Positions 1 to 6,988 of a stretch of DNA of 26,292 bases are shown here, piece after piece. Numbering within the stretch: position 1 is the stretch's first letter; every line of letters starts with the position of its first letter. The stretch covers positions 1 through 26,292 of IMG/VR virus record IMGVR_UViG_3300033182_001465; one strand, 5' to 3'. The notes beneath the pieces are model-generated. The model was not told where the DNA came from. It ran no database searches and worked only from the letters and a program-made list of their open reading frames with translations. This DNA comes from a virus. The translations under genes and the position numbers were made by a program.

Positions 1-7
1 GATGAGT

Positions 8-817
8 TCAGCGAGGTTCTTGAGATTCGCCGTAGTAGAGGTTGAGGTCGGTTTGTAGTGGGAAGAGGTATCCGCCATCAGGGATTCGTTCTGCTTTCGG
101 CATGTCGGGTCGGCTGTTGATCCCAGAGTAGTGGGCGATCAGAGCGCGGCGCTCCATGCCCTTTATGTTCGCTCGAGATCCACGGTGAAGTGTACGGCCG
201 TTCCAGATCAGGACGTCGCCACGGCTCGGCAGATAGGTGACCGGTTCAATCCCGCTATCAGTCAGCATTTGTTCAAACACTGGGGTGAGTAGCCGTTCGC
301 TGTATTTCGGCCAGCGATGGTCTCGCTCTTCAGGTTTGAGATGCTTTTTCACTTTTTCTTGGGTGACGATCCGCCAACGATGCGAGCCGGGCACATATTG
401 GAACGGCCCGGAGTCGGGGTGAATGTCGTCGAACGCAATCCAAACGGCGGCGTAGGAGTCTCCGACGTGGGGCGGGTTCAGGTAGGTGTCTTGATGCCAG
501 TCTCGTTCTGTGGACACCCAGCCGGTGAGGTTGAGGTGAAGTCCGGGCGGTTCCCCGATCAGTTTCTCAATTTCATCGACCAGCGGTTTCCACAACAGGA
601 TGTCTTGGAGCGGTATATGTCTGGTATACGGGATCGGGTCCGGCCAGCCTTGGACGCGGCCAATGCTGCCGTTTTCTCGCTCCCAGCACGCTTCGTATTC
701 CTGCATCAGGGTTTCGGGCAGGAAGTTTTTGAGGATAACGACGCCTTTGTCGTTCCAGTCGCGTGGCCCCTCGGGCGGGGGCGGGTCGGTCAGATCCTCA
801 AGCGTCGGGCTGTTCAT
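8..817 (-). CDS. PhyH-like Fe(II)/2-oxoglutarate dioxygenase
   Basis: This is a 269-aa protein of the phytanoyl-CoA dioxygenase (PhyH) type, which couples 2-oxoglutarate decarboxylation to hydroxylation of an organic substrate. The iron ligands are visible as WHQD (His108, Asp110) and the distal His211 in TLHRGS. Arg223 or Arg224 in MERRALIAHY is placed to bind 2-oxoglutarate. The family signatures DSGPFQYVPGSHRW (about 135-148) and GDVLIWNGRTLHRGS are intact, so an active enzyme is expected. The ATG at 815-817 has a GGAG about 10 bases upstream and overlaps the small gene at 798-950 by 20 bases, so the two are probably co-transcribed. The substrate is unknown. PhyH proteins act on lipids, amino acids, ectoine and natural products, and the position next to tail-fibre genes also allows a role in modifying virion or host-surface molecules. 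Confidence 0.9.
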   Translation of the reverse strand: MNSPTLEDLTDPPPPEGPRDWNDKGVVILKNFLPETLMQEYEACWERENGSIGRVQGWPDPIPYTRHIPLQDILLWKPLVDEIEKLIGEPPGLHLNLTGWVSTERDWHQDTYLNPPHVGDSYAAVWIAFDDIHPDSGPFQYVPGSHRWRIVTQEKVKKHLKPEERDHRWPKYSERLLTPVFEQMLTDSGIEPVTYLPSRGDVLIWNGRTLHRGSRANIKGMERRALIAHYSGINSRPDMPKAERIPDGGYLFPLQTDLNLYYGESQEPR

Positions 818-950
818 TTTGCGGTAGCTCCGGTGGCGCCTGCATGGCTTTGACGGCGGCCCGAAGGACAGCGTTGTCCACGGTGAGGCGTTTCACCTGT
901 TCAGCGAGGTCGTCAATCACGGCGTGGAGGTTGATATTCGCTTCTGCCAT
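798..950 (-). CDS. Small helical protein, 50 aa, unknown function
   Basis: This short reading frame encodes a 50-aa protein beginning MAEANINLHAVIDDLAEQ. Residues 8-36 show a heptad-like spacing of Leu, Val and Ile (LHAVIDDLAEQVKRLTV then NAVLRAAVKAM), as in a short coiled coil, followed by a Pro-rich acidic tail. No Shine-Dalgarno site precedes the ATG. Instead a TAAGAT hexamer ends exactly six bases before it, which suggests a leaderless transcript. Its 3' end overlaps the start of the PhyH gene by 20 bases. Small coiled-coil proteins of this kind are common near phage tail genes, but no specific family was recognised. The reading frame and start context make it likely to be real. Confidence 0.65.
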   Translation of the reverse strand: MAEANINLHAVIDDLAEQVKRLTVDNAVLRAAVKAMQAPPELPQNEQPDA

Positions 951-1021
951 ATTTTGATCTTACCACTCGGTATGAGGTGAGGTATTATGGTTGTATCTGA
1001 ACGCAATTGACGGAGCGCATA
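951..1021. promoter_or_regulatory. Divergent promoter region between the PhyH operon and the tail-fibre genes
   Basis: This 71-base gap separates divergent genes. On the minus strand TAAGAT (962 to 957) lies six bases before the ATG at 950, a leaderless arrangement. On the plus strand TATTAT (983-988) is a possible -10 box; the downstream ATG at 1022 has its own GGAG, so that transcript would carry a short leader. No convincing -35 boxes were seen for either. Confidence 0.45.
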
Positions 1022-1849
1022 ATGACGGTTTCTCAATCAACACGCTTGGGTGTGACGCTTTGGACTGAGGACACAGATCAGTTTACGCGCACCCAGATGA
1101 ACGATTCTCACGGCAACATTGAGTTGCTGGGGGCACGCTTCACGGCAGGCGCTTCGCTACCGACATTGCCAGATGATGCCTATGAGCGGGCGTTTTTCTA
1201 TAACAGCACCTCAGAACTCTTGTATTTCTCTGCCGAAGGCACTGCGTGGGTTGAGGTAATCACCGATATTGATGCCGCCACGATCACTGGAACGGAAACG
1301 TTGACGAATAAAACGTTGACTGCGCCGGTCATTTCTACGATCTCAAACACCGGAACCATTACGTTGCCGACTTCAACTGACACCTTGGTTGGACGTGCCA
1401 CCACGGACACGCTGACTAATAAAACCGTTGATAACTCGGAACTAAACCGGACGACTTTGTCATCCCCGATTGAGCAGTGGAACATTGTGAGCGCCGCCGC
1501 AACTGGCACGGTCAACGTTGACTACCTGTCTGGCTCAGGTTGGATATGGACGTCAAATTCGTCTGGCAACATCACAGTGAATGTGCGCGGCGACGGCTCA
1601 ACCACGTTGAACTCTTTAATGGCTGTGGGTGAATCAGTTACCGTGGCTGCCGTGTTCCCGATGGGGACGACGCCGTACTATGTGACCGCAATGCAGATTG
1701 ATGGTTCTGCGCAAACCGTGAAGTGGGCTGGTGGCGAGGCAGTTACGGAAGGTAATGCGAGTAGCCACGAGCTGTATTTCTTTACCATCATTAAAACCGC
1801 TGCTTCTCCGACGTATGTGGTGTTGGCGCAGCGTGGCCAGTTTGCGTGA
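1022..1849 (+). CDS. Phage tail-fibre-like protein, first of two tandem paralogues
   Basis: This is a 275-aa structural protein. The N-terminal ~60 residues (GVTLWTEDTDQFTR to GARFTAGASLPTLP) resemble the attachment domain found in many marine phage tail proteins. The middle has two repeats of the TLTNKT type (around 91 and 130), typical of trimeric beta-structured fibres. The C-terminal domain (about 155-275) has the pattern YYVTAMQIDGSAQTVKW through SPTYVVLAQRGQFA, which recurs at the end of pelagic phage fibre proteins. The ATG at 1022 is preferred over a TTG 15 bases upstream because GGAG sits six bases before it and the paralogue at 1868 starts at the same point. It is likely part of the virion and may take part in receptor binding. 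Confidence 0.82.
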   Translation: MTVSQSTRLGVTLWTEDTDQFTRTQMNDSHGNIELLGARFTAGASLPTLPDDAYERAFFYNSTSELLYFSAEGTAWVEVITDIDAATITGTETLTNKTLTAPVISTISNTGTITLPTSTDTLVGRATTDTLTNKTVDNSELNRTTLSSPIEQWNIVSAAATGTVNVDYLSGSGWIWTSNSSGNITVNVRGDGSTTLNSLMAVGESVTVAAVFPMGTTPYYVTAMQIDGSAQTVKWAGGEAVTEGNASSHELYFFTIIKTAASPTYVVLAQRGQFA

Positions 1850-1867
1850 TCAGGTGAGGGTCAGACT

Positions 1868-2698
1868 ATGGCGGTAGAGCAGACGGAACGGTTCGGTCTT
1901 TTCCAGTGGACCCAACAGTCAGATAACTTTACGCGCCTCCAAATGGTTGATTCGCATGAGCAAATTGAAGCTCTGCTTGCCCGCTTTGAGGAAGGCGCAA
2001 CACTGCCGACGCTTCCCGATTCGTCGTACGCTCGAGCGTTTTTCCATGACACGACAACGGACGATCTGTATTTTTCATCTGACGGAACGTCATGGCAAAG
2101 TGTGGTTCACGATCTTGATCCTGTAGAACTCGCTACAGTTCAGACGTTAACCAATAAGACGTTTACGTCGCCGGTGATTTCGCAAATCAACAACGGTGGA
2201 ACTCTTACTCTCCCGACCGCAACGACGACGCTGATCGGCAAGCAAACCACTGAAACGTTGGAAAACAAAACATTCCAAGGCGCAGATTTTGAGCAACCAA
2301 AACTGATCGGCAACTTGGAGAAGTGGAACATCGTTGCGTCAGCGCCTCTTGGCAGTTTGAACATTGATGTGCAAAGTTCGGCTGCGTGGTATTACACGAG
2401 TAACGCTACGACGAACGTTTCGCTGAATTTCCGAACGTCGTCTTCAATACCTCTGAGTGAGTCTTTGGCTCAGTCTGAAACAATCACGGTTGTGTTTGCG
2501 ATGACGAACGGATCGTCGGCTTACTATGTCACCACTATTTTGGTTGATGGTGTGGTGCAGGGCGCAAAATGGGTTGATGGCAGTGCACCAACATCAGGAA
2601 CTACGAACAGTGTTGACGTTTACACGGTGACGATTCATCGCAAAACTGGGGTGACTCCGTCGTACACGGTGTTTGCTCAGGTCAATCAGTTCGGCTGA
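1868..2698 (+). CDS. Phage tail-fibre-like protein, second tandem paralogue
   Basis: This 276-aa protein is a full-length paralogue of the gene just upstream. Both have a matching N-terminus (GLFQWTQQSDNFTRLQM here), TLTNKTFTSPVI in the middle, EKWNIV at about 154 and the C-terminal YYVTTILVDGVVQGAKW through VFAQVNQFG. The two genes are separated by 18 bases carrying a GGTGAGG ribosome-binding site, so they form a two-gene unit. The duplication suggests hetero-oligomeric fibres or alternative receptor-binding subunits. The 3' end overlaps the convergent gene at 2686-3162 by 13 bases. A structural role is inferred from family resemblance. Confidence 0.82.
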   Translation: MAVEQTERFGLFQWTQQSDNFTRLQMVDSHEQIEALLARFEEGATLPTLPDSSYARAFFHDTTTDDLYFSSDGTSWQSVVHDLDPVELATVQTLTNKTFTSPVISQINNGGTLTLPTATTTLIGKQTTETLENKTFQGADFEQPKLIGNLEKWNIVASAPLGSLNIDVQSSAAWYYTSNATTNVSLNFRTSSSIPLSESLAQSETITVVFAMTNGSSAYYVTTILVDGVVQGAKWVDGSAPTSGTTNSVDVYTVTIHRKTGVTPSYTVFAQVNQFG

Positions 2699-3162
2699 GG
2701 CATCTCAACCCACTGGTTTGTTCGGTCATCAAAAAACCAGTTTTTGTTGAGATCAGGGATTGGGACATCGGGTCCGGCTTTGAACCAGACATGAACGTCA
2801 GGATCCCATTTGTATCCGAACCCATCCATCGGGTACGGCTCCGCAAATACCCATGTCATAGTGTCAGGATCTAACACAAATTTTTTGCCCATGCATTCGT
2901 GCGGTGGCTGCGGGCCGACGAAAGCGTCACGTTCTTCGTCGTAATATCCGCCGATACTTGCAAAGTTGTATCTAAACGGCTCTTTGCCTTCAGAATGAAC
3001 GCCACCTAACATATGGATTGACGTGCGAAGCACCCTCATCCCAGTCTCATCGCTATAAAACTGTTCCCAGTCAGTGATCCCGTCAACAACTTCGTTTTCG
3101 TCACGTCCAACTATGACATTCACTACGACGTTGTTTTCGTCCAGAATTGCGTAATGTGCCAT
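2686..3162 (-). CDS. Phage hypothetical protein next to tail-fibre genes
   Basis: This is a 158-aa protein starting MAHYAILDENNVVVNVIVGRD. The opening pattern (short strand, a polar turn, then VVVNVIVGRDE) matches small proteins found beside tail-fibre or structural genes in marine tailed phages, which are often annotated only as hypothetical. Aromatic and acidic residues are abundant, with Trp-rich stretches such as YKWDPDVHVWF and NWFFDDRTNQWVEMP near the C-terminus. The ATG at 3160-3162 is preferred over a GTG at 3166-3168. It lies two bases past the TGA of the upstream glycine-rich gene, so the two are translationally coupled. A role as a fibre chaperone or small virion component is possible but not shown. 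Confidence 0.75.
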   Translation of the reverse strand: MAHYAILDENNVVVNVIVGRDENEVVDGITDWEQFYSDETGMRVLRTSIHMLGGVHSEGKEPFRYNFASIGGYYDEERDAFVGPQPPHECMGKKFVLDPDTMTWVFAEPYPMDGFGYKWDPDVHVWFKAGPDVPIPDLNKNWFFDDRTNQWVEMPQPN

Positions 3163-3164
3163 CG

Positions 3165-4040
3165 TCACCAGTGTATGGTGCCTGTGCCGTGCAGAAGTTC
3201 AAGAAGTTGGTATGCGCCAACGGTGGTGAGACGGTAACTGAGACCGGCGCTGACTTCTGGATCTTTTCCTTGGTATCGACACATCACCACTCCGGGTTGT
3301 CCACCACCACCCCAACTGCTGGCTGCGCCGTCTCCGTAGCTACTGCCACCTCCACCTTTGGCGTAAGAGACAGGGGATCCGGTGATGGACGATGTGGTTC
3401 CGCCACCATTGTTGTAAGTTGTGGCTGCGCTGCCGGATCCGCCTGCACCAAGACAGGCGCCGGGGAATCCTTGATTGGCAGTACCCGATCCTCCGCCACA
3501 ACCACCGCAATATCCTGAACCCGAGCATCCTGCGCAGTCGGAGTGTGGGAAGTTCCCTCCCCCTCCTCCTCCGGATCCACCCGACCCAGCGTTGGATCCG
3601 ACTACACAGCACGGATATCCGCCTCCGCCCCCGCCAATAGCGGTGTAACCGAAAGCCGACGTGTTGCCACCCTTGTTGCCGTTTGATGTGCCACCTGTTC
3701 CGGCAGCACCAGCGCCGATCGTGATCGGATAGTTCGTGCCAGCGGTAGGTTCAAGAACAGGAACAGGCGACGTGTTCCGACCGGATTTTTCTCCGATTAC
3801 CGAGGAGATGTATCCGCCTCCTCCGCCACCTGTTCCCTCAGCTCCTGAGAGATAGTGGGGCTGGCATCCACCGGGAAACTCGGTGCGCCACGGCTTGTAT
3901 CGCTCGTAATAGTGGGGTGCGCCTTGTCGGCCTGCCCCTCCACCACCAGCAACAATGATGAATTCAACAAATTTTGGCGGTCCCACCCCGATGCGGCCGA
4001 GGGCTTTTCCCGGTTGGGATGATGCTGCGAACAAAGGCAT
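3165..4040 (-). CDS. Glycine-rich phage tail adhesin-like protein
   Basis: This is a 291-aa protein dominated by poly-glycine loops. It has the signature layout of glycine-rich phage receptor-binding proteins: a short N-terminus, FIIVAGGGGAG at about 27, many GGGGGG runs, PGVVMCRY at about 248 and a final beta-hairpin-like segment (YQLLELLHGTGTIHW). In known glycine-rich phage adhesins such loops form a polyglycine-II sandwich at the fibre tip. The middle part is rich in cysteine (YPCC, DCAGC, YCGGC, ACLG), nine in all, which is unusual for this class. The ATG at 4038-4040 has GGAG six bases upstream and a possible TATCAT -10 box at 4071-4066. It is co-transcribed with the following 158-aa protein. 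Confidence 0.8.
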   Translation of the reverse strand: MPLFAASSQPGKALGRIGVGPPKFVEFIIVAGGGGAGRQGAPHYYERYKPWRTEFPGGCQPHYLSGAEGTGGGGGGYISSVIGEKSGRNTSPVPVLEPTAGTNYPITIGAGAAGTGGTSNGNKGGNTSAFGYTAIGGGGGGYPCCVVGSNAGSGGSGGGGGGNFPHSDCAGCSGSGYCGGCGGGSGTANQGFPGACLGAGGSGSAATTYNNGGGTTSSITGSPVSYAKGGGGSSYGDGAASSWGGGGQPGVVMCRYQGKDPEVSAGLSYRLTTVGAYQLLELLHGTGTIHW

Positions 4041-4105
4041 GATGACTCCAAAACGCTTTGTTCCAATGATACCCGATACCTGTCCGCCTTAGATAAAATG
4101 CCGAC
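4041..4105. promoter_or_regulatory. Divergent promoter region with leaderless -10 for the PhyH gene at 4106
   Basis: On the plus strand TAAAAT (4094-4099) is followed by exactly six bases and then the ATG at 4106, and there is no Shine-Dalgarno site, so a leaderless transcript is likely. On the minus strand TATCAT (4071 to 4066) could serve the glycine-rich gene, which does have a GGAG. No clear -35 boxes. Confidence 0.45.
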
Positions 4106-4744
4106 ATGAACGAATTGGATTGGGTTAACGATGGGGCAATCATTTTTCGTGGACTTATCCCGCCCGAAGACATTGATGCGTTTCTGGATTTCCAGAAAAC
4201 AACGTACTTTGATAAAGGTATGGAGTCTCGTGACGACGACTTTCTTATCTATCCCGAAGTTCGAGATCTGGTATGCCACAAACAGATTTACGAAGCTTTT
4301 CAGCAGATAGAAGTTGAAGGGGCAGTAGAAGCATGCCTCTTGGAATGGTTCTACAAACCAACCGGATGGCACTCCGACCGCCTGCCGGGAATGACCCGAA
4401 CAGCCGGCGTCATCATCGTGTTAGAAGAAATGGATCCCACCAGCGGTCTCTTTGAAATGATCCCTGGCTCTCACAACTGGGAGTTGGAACTGGGATACTG
4501 CAAGCCTCAAGCCGACGGCGAAACCGGCGAATACCTCCAAGAAAAGATCGCCCCCCACTTGAACTCCACCTACCGGTTCCACGGCACAAAAGGTGACGTG
4601 CTGATCTGGAACTCAGAACTCATTCATCGACGATCACCCAAAACCGCCGACCTGCCACGCAAAACCGTGGTCACCCTCTGCCACAAGCCGATAAACCAAG
4701 TCTTCCGCCACAACGACGGATTCTTCTACTCACTCAGCATCTAG
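4106..4744 (+). CDS. PhyH-like Fe(II)/2-oxoglutarate dioxygenase
   Basis: This 212-aa protein is the second PhyH-like oxygenase in the window. WHSD provides His89 and Asp91, His174 in LIHRRS is the distal iron ligand, and Arg185 in PRKTVV is a candidate 2-oxoglutarate contact. SGLFEMIPGSHNWE (113-126) and GDVLIWNSELIHRRS (163-177) are the usual flanking motifs. It is shorter than the gene at 8-817 and differs in its substrate-facing N-terminal half, so the substrates probably differ. It is a single-gene plus-strand transcript with a leaderless-type promoter. It converges on the minus-strand operon that ends at 4747, two bases beyond its stop. The substrate is unknown. Confidence 0.9.
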   Translation: MNELDWVNDGAIIFRGLIPPEDIDAFLDFQKTTYFDKGMESRDDDFLIYPEVRDLVCHKQIYEAFQQIEVEGAVEACLLEWFYKPTGWHSDRLPGMTRTAGVIIVLEEMDPTSGLFEMIPGSHNWELELGYCKPQADGETGEYLQEKIAPHLNSTYRFHGTKGDVLIWNSELIHRRSPKTADLPRKTVVTLCHKPINQVFRHNDGFFYSLSI

Positions 4745-4746
4745 CG

Positions 4747-4875
4747 TCAGTAAATGTATGGTGGCGAGTCATCCTTGCCGAGCATCCGCCTGATCGCCCA
4801 ACGAATCTTCAACTTCCAGATTGTCCACTTGAGTTTGAGGCGTTGAGTTCGTCCAATTCGGTGCCTTCGTACCAT
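4747..4875 (-). CDS. Small basic protein, 42 aa, last gene of the tailoring operon
   Basis: This short gene lies partly inside the 3' end of the upstream gene (67-base overlap). Its ATG at 4873-4875 has a perfect AAGGAG eight bases upstream, which strongly favours translation. The 42-aa product (MVRRHRIGRTQRLKLKW at the N-terminus, IRRMLGKDDSPPYIY at the C-terminus) has about fifteen Lys/Arg residues alternating with Trp, Ile and Leu between residues 12 and 31, an amphipathic pattern that could bind membranes or nucleic acid. It is the last gene of the minus-strand operon that begins at 13730. No family was recognised. Confidence 0.62.
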   Translation of the reverse strand: MVRRHRIGRTQRLKLKWTIWKLKIRWAIRRMLGKDDSPPYIY

Positions 4876-5912
4876 GGTTTCAACTCCTTGATCATGTCTG
4901 ATGTGATCTGTTGGCCCAACATTACTTCAGCAAAATGAATTTGACTGTGTAAACCTGGATGGGCAAGGCTGTGCTCACCTCGGTCAAAAGCGCTCGTCCA
5001 CGCCACGGCTTGCCATTCAGACTGTGGCTCCAGATCGCAACATCCGTCAACGCCGACCCAAGGGGCTGGCGTTGGAAAACCCCACCCTAGATAATCGCTC
5101 GGTGGGACATGCTCCAGTCCTTTGTCGGAAATATATGTAGGCCATTCTTGCAGTTCGGGGTAGCCAATTTTTCTAAAAATGTCTTGCGAACTTCCGTGCC
5201 ATGAGAAAAGTTTGACGGTGATGTTTAGGCTGTTGCAGAGGGCAACCAGTAGATCGTATGCGGCAAGGTTGCGGTCAACCAAAAGATCAACGGGAAGTGT
5301 CCCCACCGTGTTATCTGATGCTGTGTGAATATAAACCTCGTGGTCACGCTTACTGTGATTGAATGTGGTGTAGCAGTTAATTTCGTCATTGTAAGCCAAC
5401 GTTTCACGACCGAGGCGCCCATCAGTGGACAACGCAATTATGTATGCACGCCAAATATCAGGCGACAGCAGATACACGCTTTTCGGCACACCATACTTAC
5501 CTATGTGATGGACAAATCTTTCAACTTGCGTCCATATGTTGTGGCCAGTTCGAGACACGTTGTTCACCGTTTGGCCGGTGATGTGCTCAACGATGGCTGG
5601 CCAAGTGAAGTTGTAAGGAAGGCCCATTCCTGCGGTCACCGAGCATCCCAACGTCACGATGTCAGGTGAATGATGATGTTCGTGCCAATGATGACCATCT
5701 GAATTCACACGATAACGAACCAATCGAGTAAACCGATCATCCTCAACGGCTTGATGCAACCAGTCGCCCATTGAGTATCCAACTGTCTCGCCGTTTAAAG
5801 CGATGCTAAACAAACGAGTTTTCTGAAAATCATCACCATTGTAATGGGGATAAAATTCCAGACTTGGATGACGCAACATGGCGAGATTGTCAATTAATCG
5901 TTCAGGTTTCAT
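4809..5912 (-). CDS. SGNH/GDSL-hydrolase-like protein, copy 2
   Basis: This 367-aa protein is paralogous to the gene at 5909-6988. A block-I-like motif TLGCSVTAGMGLP places the nucleophile at Ser91, NVSRTG supplies the oxyanion glycine (about 123), and the C-terminal HPGLHSQIHFAE places a candidate catalytic His at 318. The usual DxxH aspartate three residues before that His is missing; a conserved Asp sits eight residues upstream instead (FDRGEH). SGNH enzymes are esterases, lipases or O-acyl-transfer/deacetylation enzymes. In this operon, next to a carbamoyltransferase and oxygenases, an acyl-ester step on a glycan or small molecule is the natural guess. The ATG overlaps the upstream stop in an ATGA. 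Confidence 0.68.
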   Translation of the reverse strand: MKPERLIDNLAMLRHPSLEFYPHYNGDDFQKTRLFSIALNGETVGYSMGDWLHQAVEDDRFTRLVRYRVNSDGHHWHEHHHSPDIVTLGCSVTAGMGLPYNFTWPAIVEHITGQTVNNVSRTGHNIWTQVERFVHHIGKYGVPKSVYLLSPDIWRAYIIALSTDGRLGRETLAYNDEINCYTTFNHSKRDHEVYIHTASDNTVGTLPVDLLVDRNLAAYDLLVALCNSLNITVKLFSWHGSSQDIFRKIGYPELQEWPTYISDKGLEHVPPSDYLGWGFPTPAPWVGVDGCCDLEPQSEWQAVAWTSAFDRGEHSLAHPGLHSQIHFAEVMLGQQITSDMIKELKPWYEGTELDELNASNSSGQSGS

Positions 5913-6988
5913 GGGTTCTTCGGTTCCAAATCAGTCCCTTGAAACCATGGGGATATATCAGCAACGTGTTCTTGTTGGATCTTCAACCGAGACAAGGTTT
6001 CAGCAAAATGTATCTGACTGTGAAGGCCGGGATGAGGACGTAGCCAACTTTCCGTTCGATCTAAAGCCACGGTCCACGCCTTCTCCTGCCAGTATCCGAT
6101 CGGATACAAATCGCAACATGCTGCGCCACCCATTGACCGAACACTCGCAGGGAACTCCCAAAAAGAAAGCATCTCAGAGTGTTCGTCAGACTGCGGGTTG
6201 CCAGCCAAAGCAACCCAACTGGGCGGATCAACAACACATTCATATCCGCATTGACGGAAACAATCCAATGTCTGATCGTGCCACGAAAACAAGCGGACAT
6301 CAATGTCACTAGTTTCCGCAAACATCATCAGCATCTCAAGCGACTTCAGATTTTTATCAACGATGACGTCAACAGGAATCAGCGTCTTTTCACCTGACAG
6401 AGATTGGTGGACGTACGGCTCGTAACTGATCGTTGTGTAACCGTTTTGGCTGTGATCGTACAAAAGTGTGCGCTGATACCAGTCGTCTGGCCCGACAGCC
6501 AGCTGCCCACGGAAAATGTCTGGAGACAGTATCCAAATACTTTTTGGCAAACCGTACTTACGCATATTGCCGAATGCTCGGTAAACCTGATGATCAATGG
6601 ACGAGCCTGCTCGAGCAACACTGTTAACCGTCTTACCCAAAACACTTCGGCAAATATCCGGCCACGTAAAGTTGTACGGCAAACCCATCCCAGAGGTAAT
6701 TGAGCAGCCCAATGCAAGAACATCTGGATTGGCCACGTTGTCTGGACCGTGTGTTCCATCTGAGTTCACCCAGTAAAGACAGTCTTTGTGACCGCCATCA
6801 AATTCAGGAGAGCCGTGTGTGTAGTGATATTCGGCGCCTCGACTCCAACGAAAACGCTGACCATTCCGTGGGTCGGTTGCGCGAAGAACCTTTTGGAAGT
6901 CGCGGGTTTTTAGGTTCGGATAAAGAGTCTTGTCACTTGTGCGAAGCACTTGCGGGTCAATGCTTCCACTGAGTGAAGCAAACTTCAC
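5909..6988 (-). CDS. SGNH/GDSL-hydrolase-like protein, copy 1
   Basis: This 359-aa protein shares with its neighbour the motifs LGCS-x-T-x-GMGLPYNFTWP (nucleophile Ser96), YG-x-PKS, LSPDI, RLFSWH, CCDL, HPGLHSQIHFAE and a PW-x-x-GT C-terminus, so the pair arose by tandem duplication. The start was set at the GTG 6986-6988, not an earlier GTG at 7024. It overlaps the carbamoyltransferase stop as GTGA, has AAGGA seven bases upstream, and gives an N-terminus (MKFASL) that aligns with that of the paralogue (MKPERL). The DxxH aspartate is absent here too (LRPHPG), with a conserved Asp nine residues before the His. A hydrolase or acyltransferase role is inferred from the fold motifs only. Confidence 0.7.
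   Translation of the reverse strand: MKFASLSGSIDPQVLRTSDKTLYPNLKTRDFQKVLRATDPRNGQRFRWSRGAEYHYTHGSPEFDGGHKDCLYWVNSDGTHGPDNVANPDVLALGCSITSGMGLPYNFTWPDICRSVLGKTVNSVARAGSSIDHQVYRAFGNMRKYGLPKSIWILSPDIFRGQLAVGPDDWYQRTLLYDHSQNGYTTISYEPYVHQSLSGEKTLIPVDVIVDKNLKSLEMLMMFAETSDIDVRLFSWHDQTLDCFRQCGYECVVDPPSWVALAGNPQSDEHSEMLSFWEFPASVRSMGGAACCDLYPIGYWQEKAWTVALDRTESWLRPHPGLHSQIHFAETLSRLKIQQEHVADISPWFQGTDLEPKNP

Noticed and set aside
317-853. 178-aa plus-strand frame opposite the PhyH gene
   Set aside because: The minus-strand frame encodes a complete PhyH-like protein with all ligands, so this is an antisense shadow.
3284-3640. Several frames inside the glycine-rich gene (Arg-rich or Val/Ala-rich)
   Set aside because: They are by-products of GGN-rich codons; the glycine-rich frame has the complete family layout and a Shine-Dalgarno start.
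4809-5912. Considered as a pseudogene copy of the neighbouring SGNH-like gene
   Set aside because: The frame is intact, all shared motifs are kept and it is translationally coupled, so it is likely functional.
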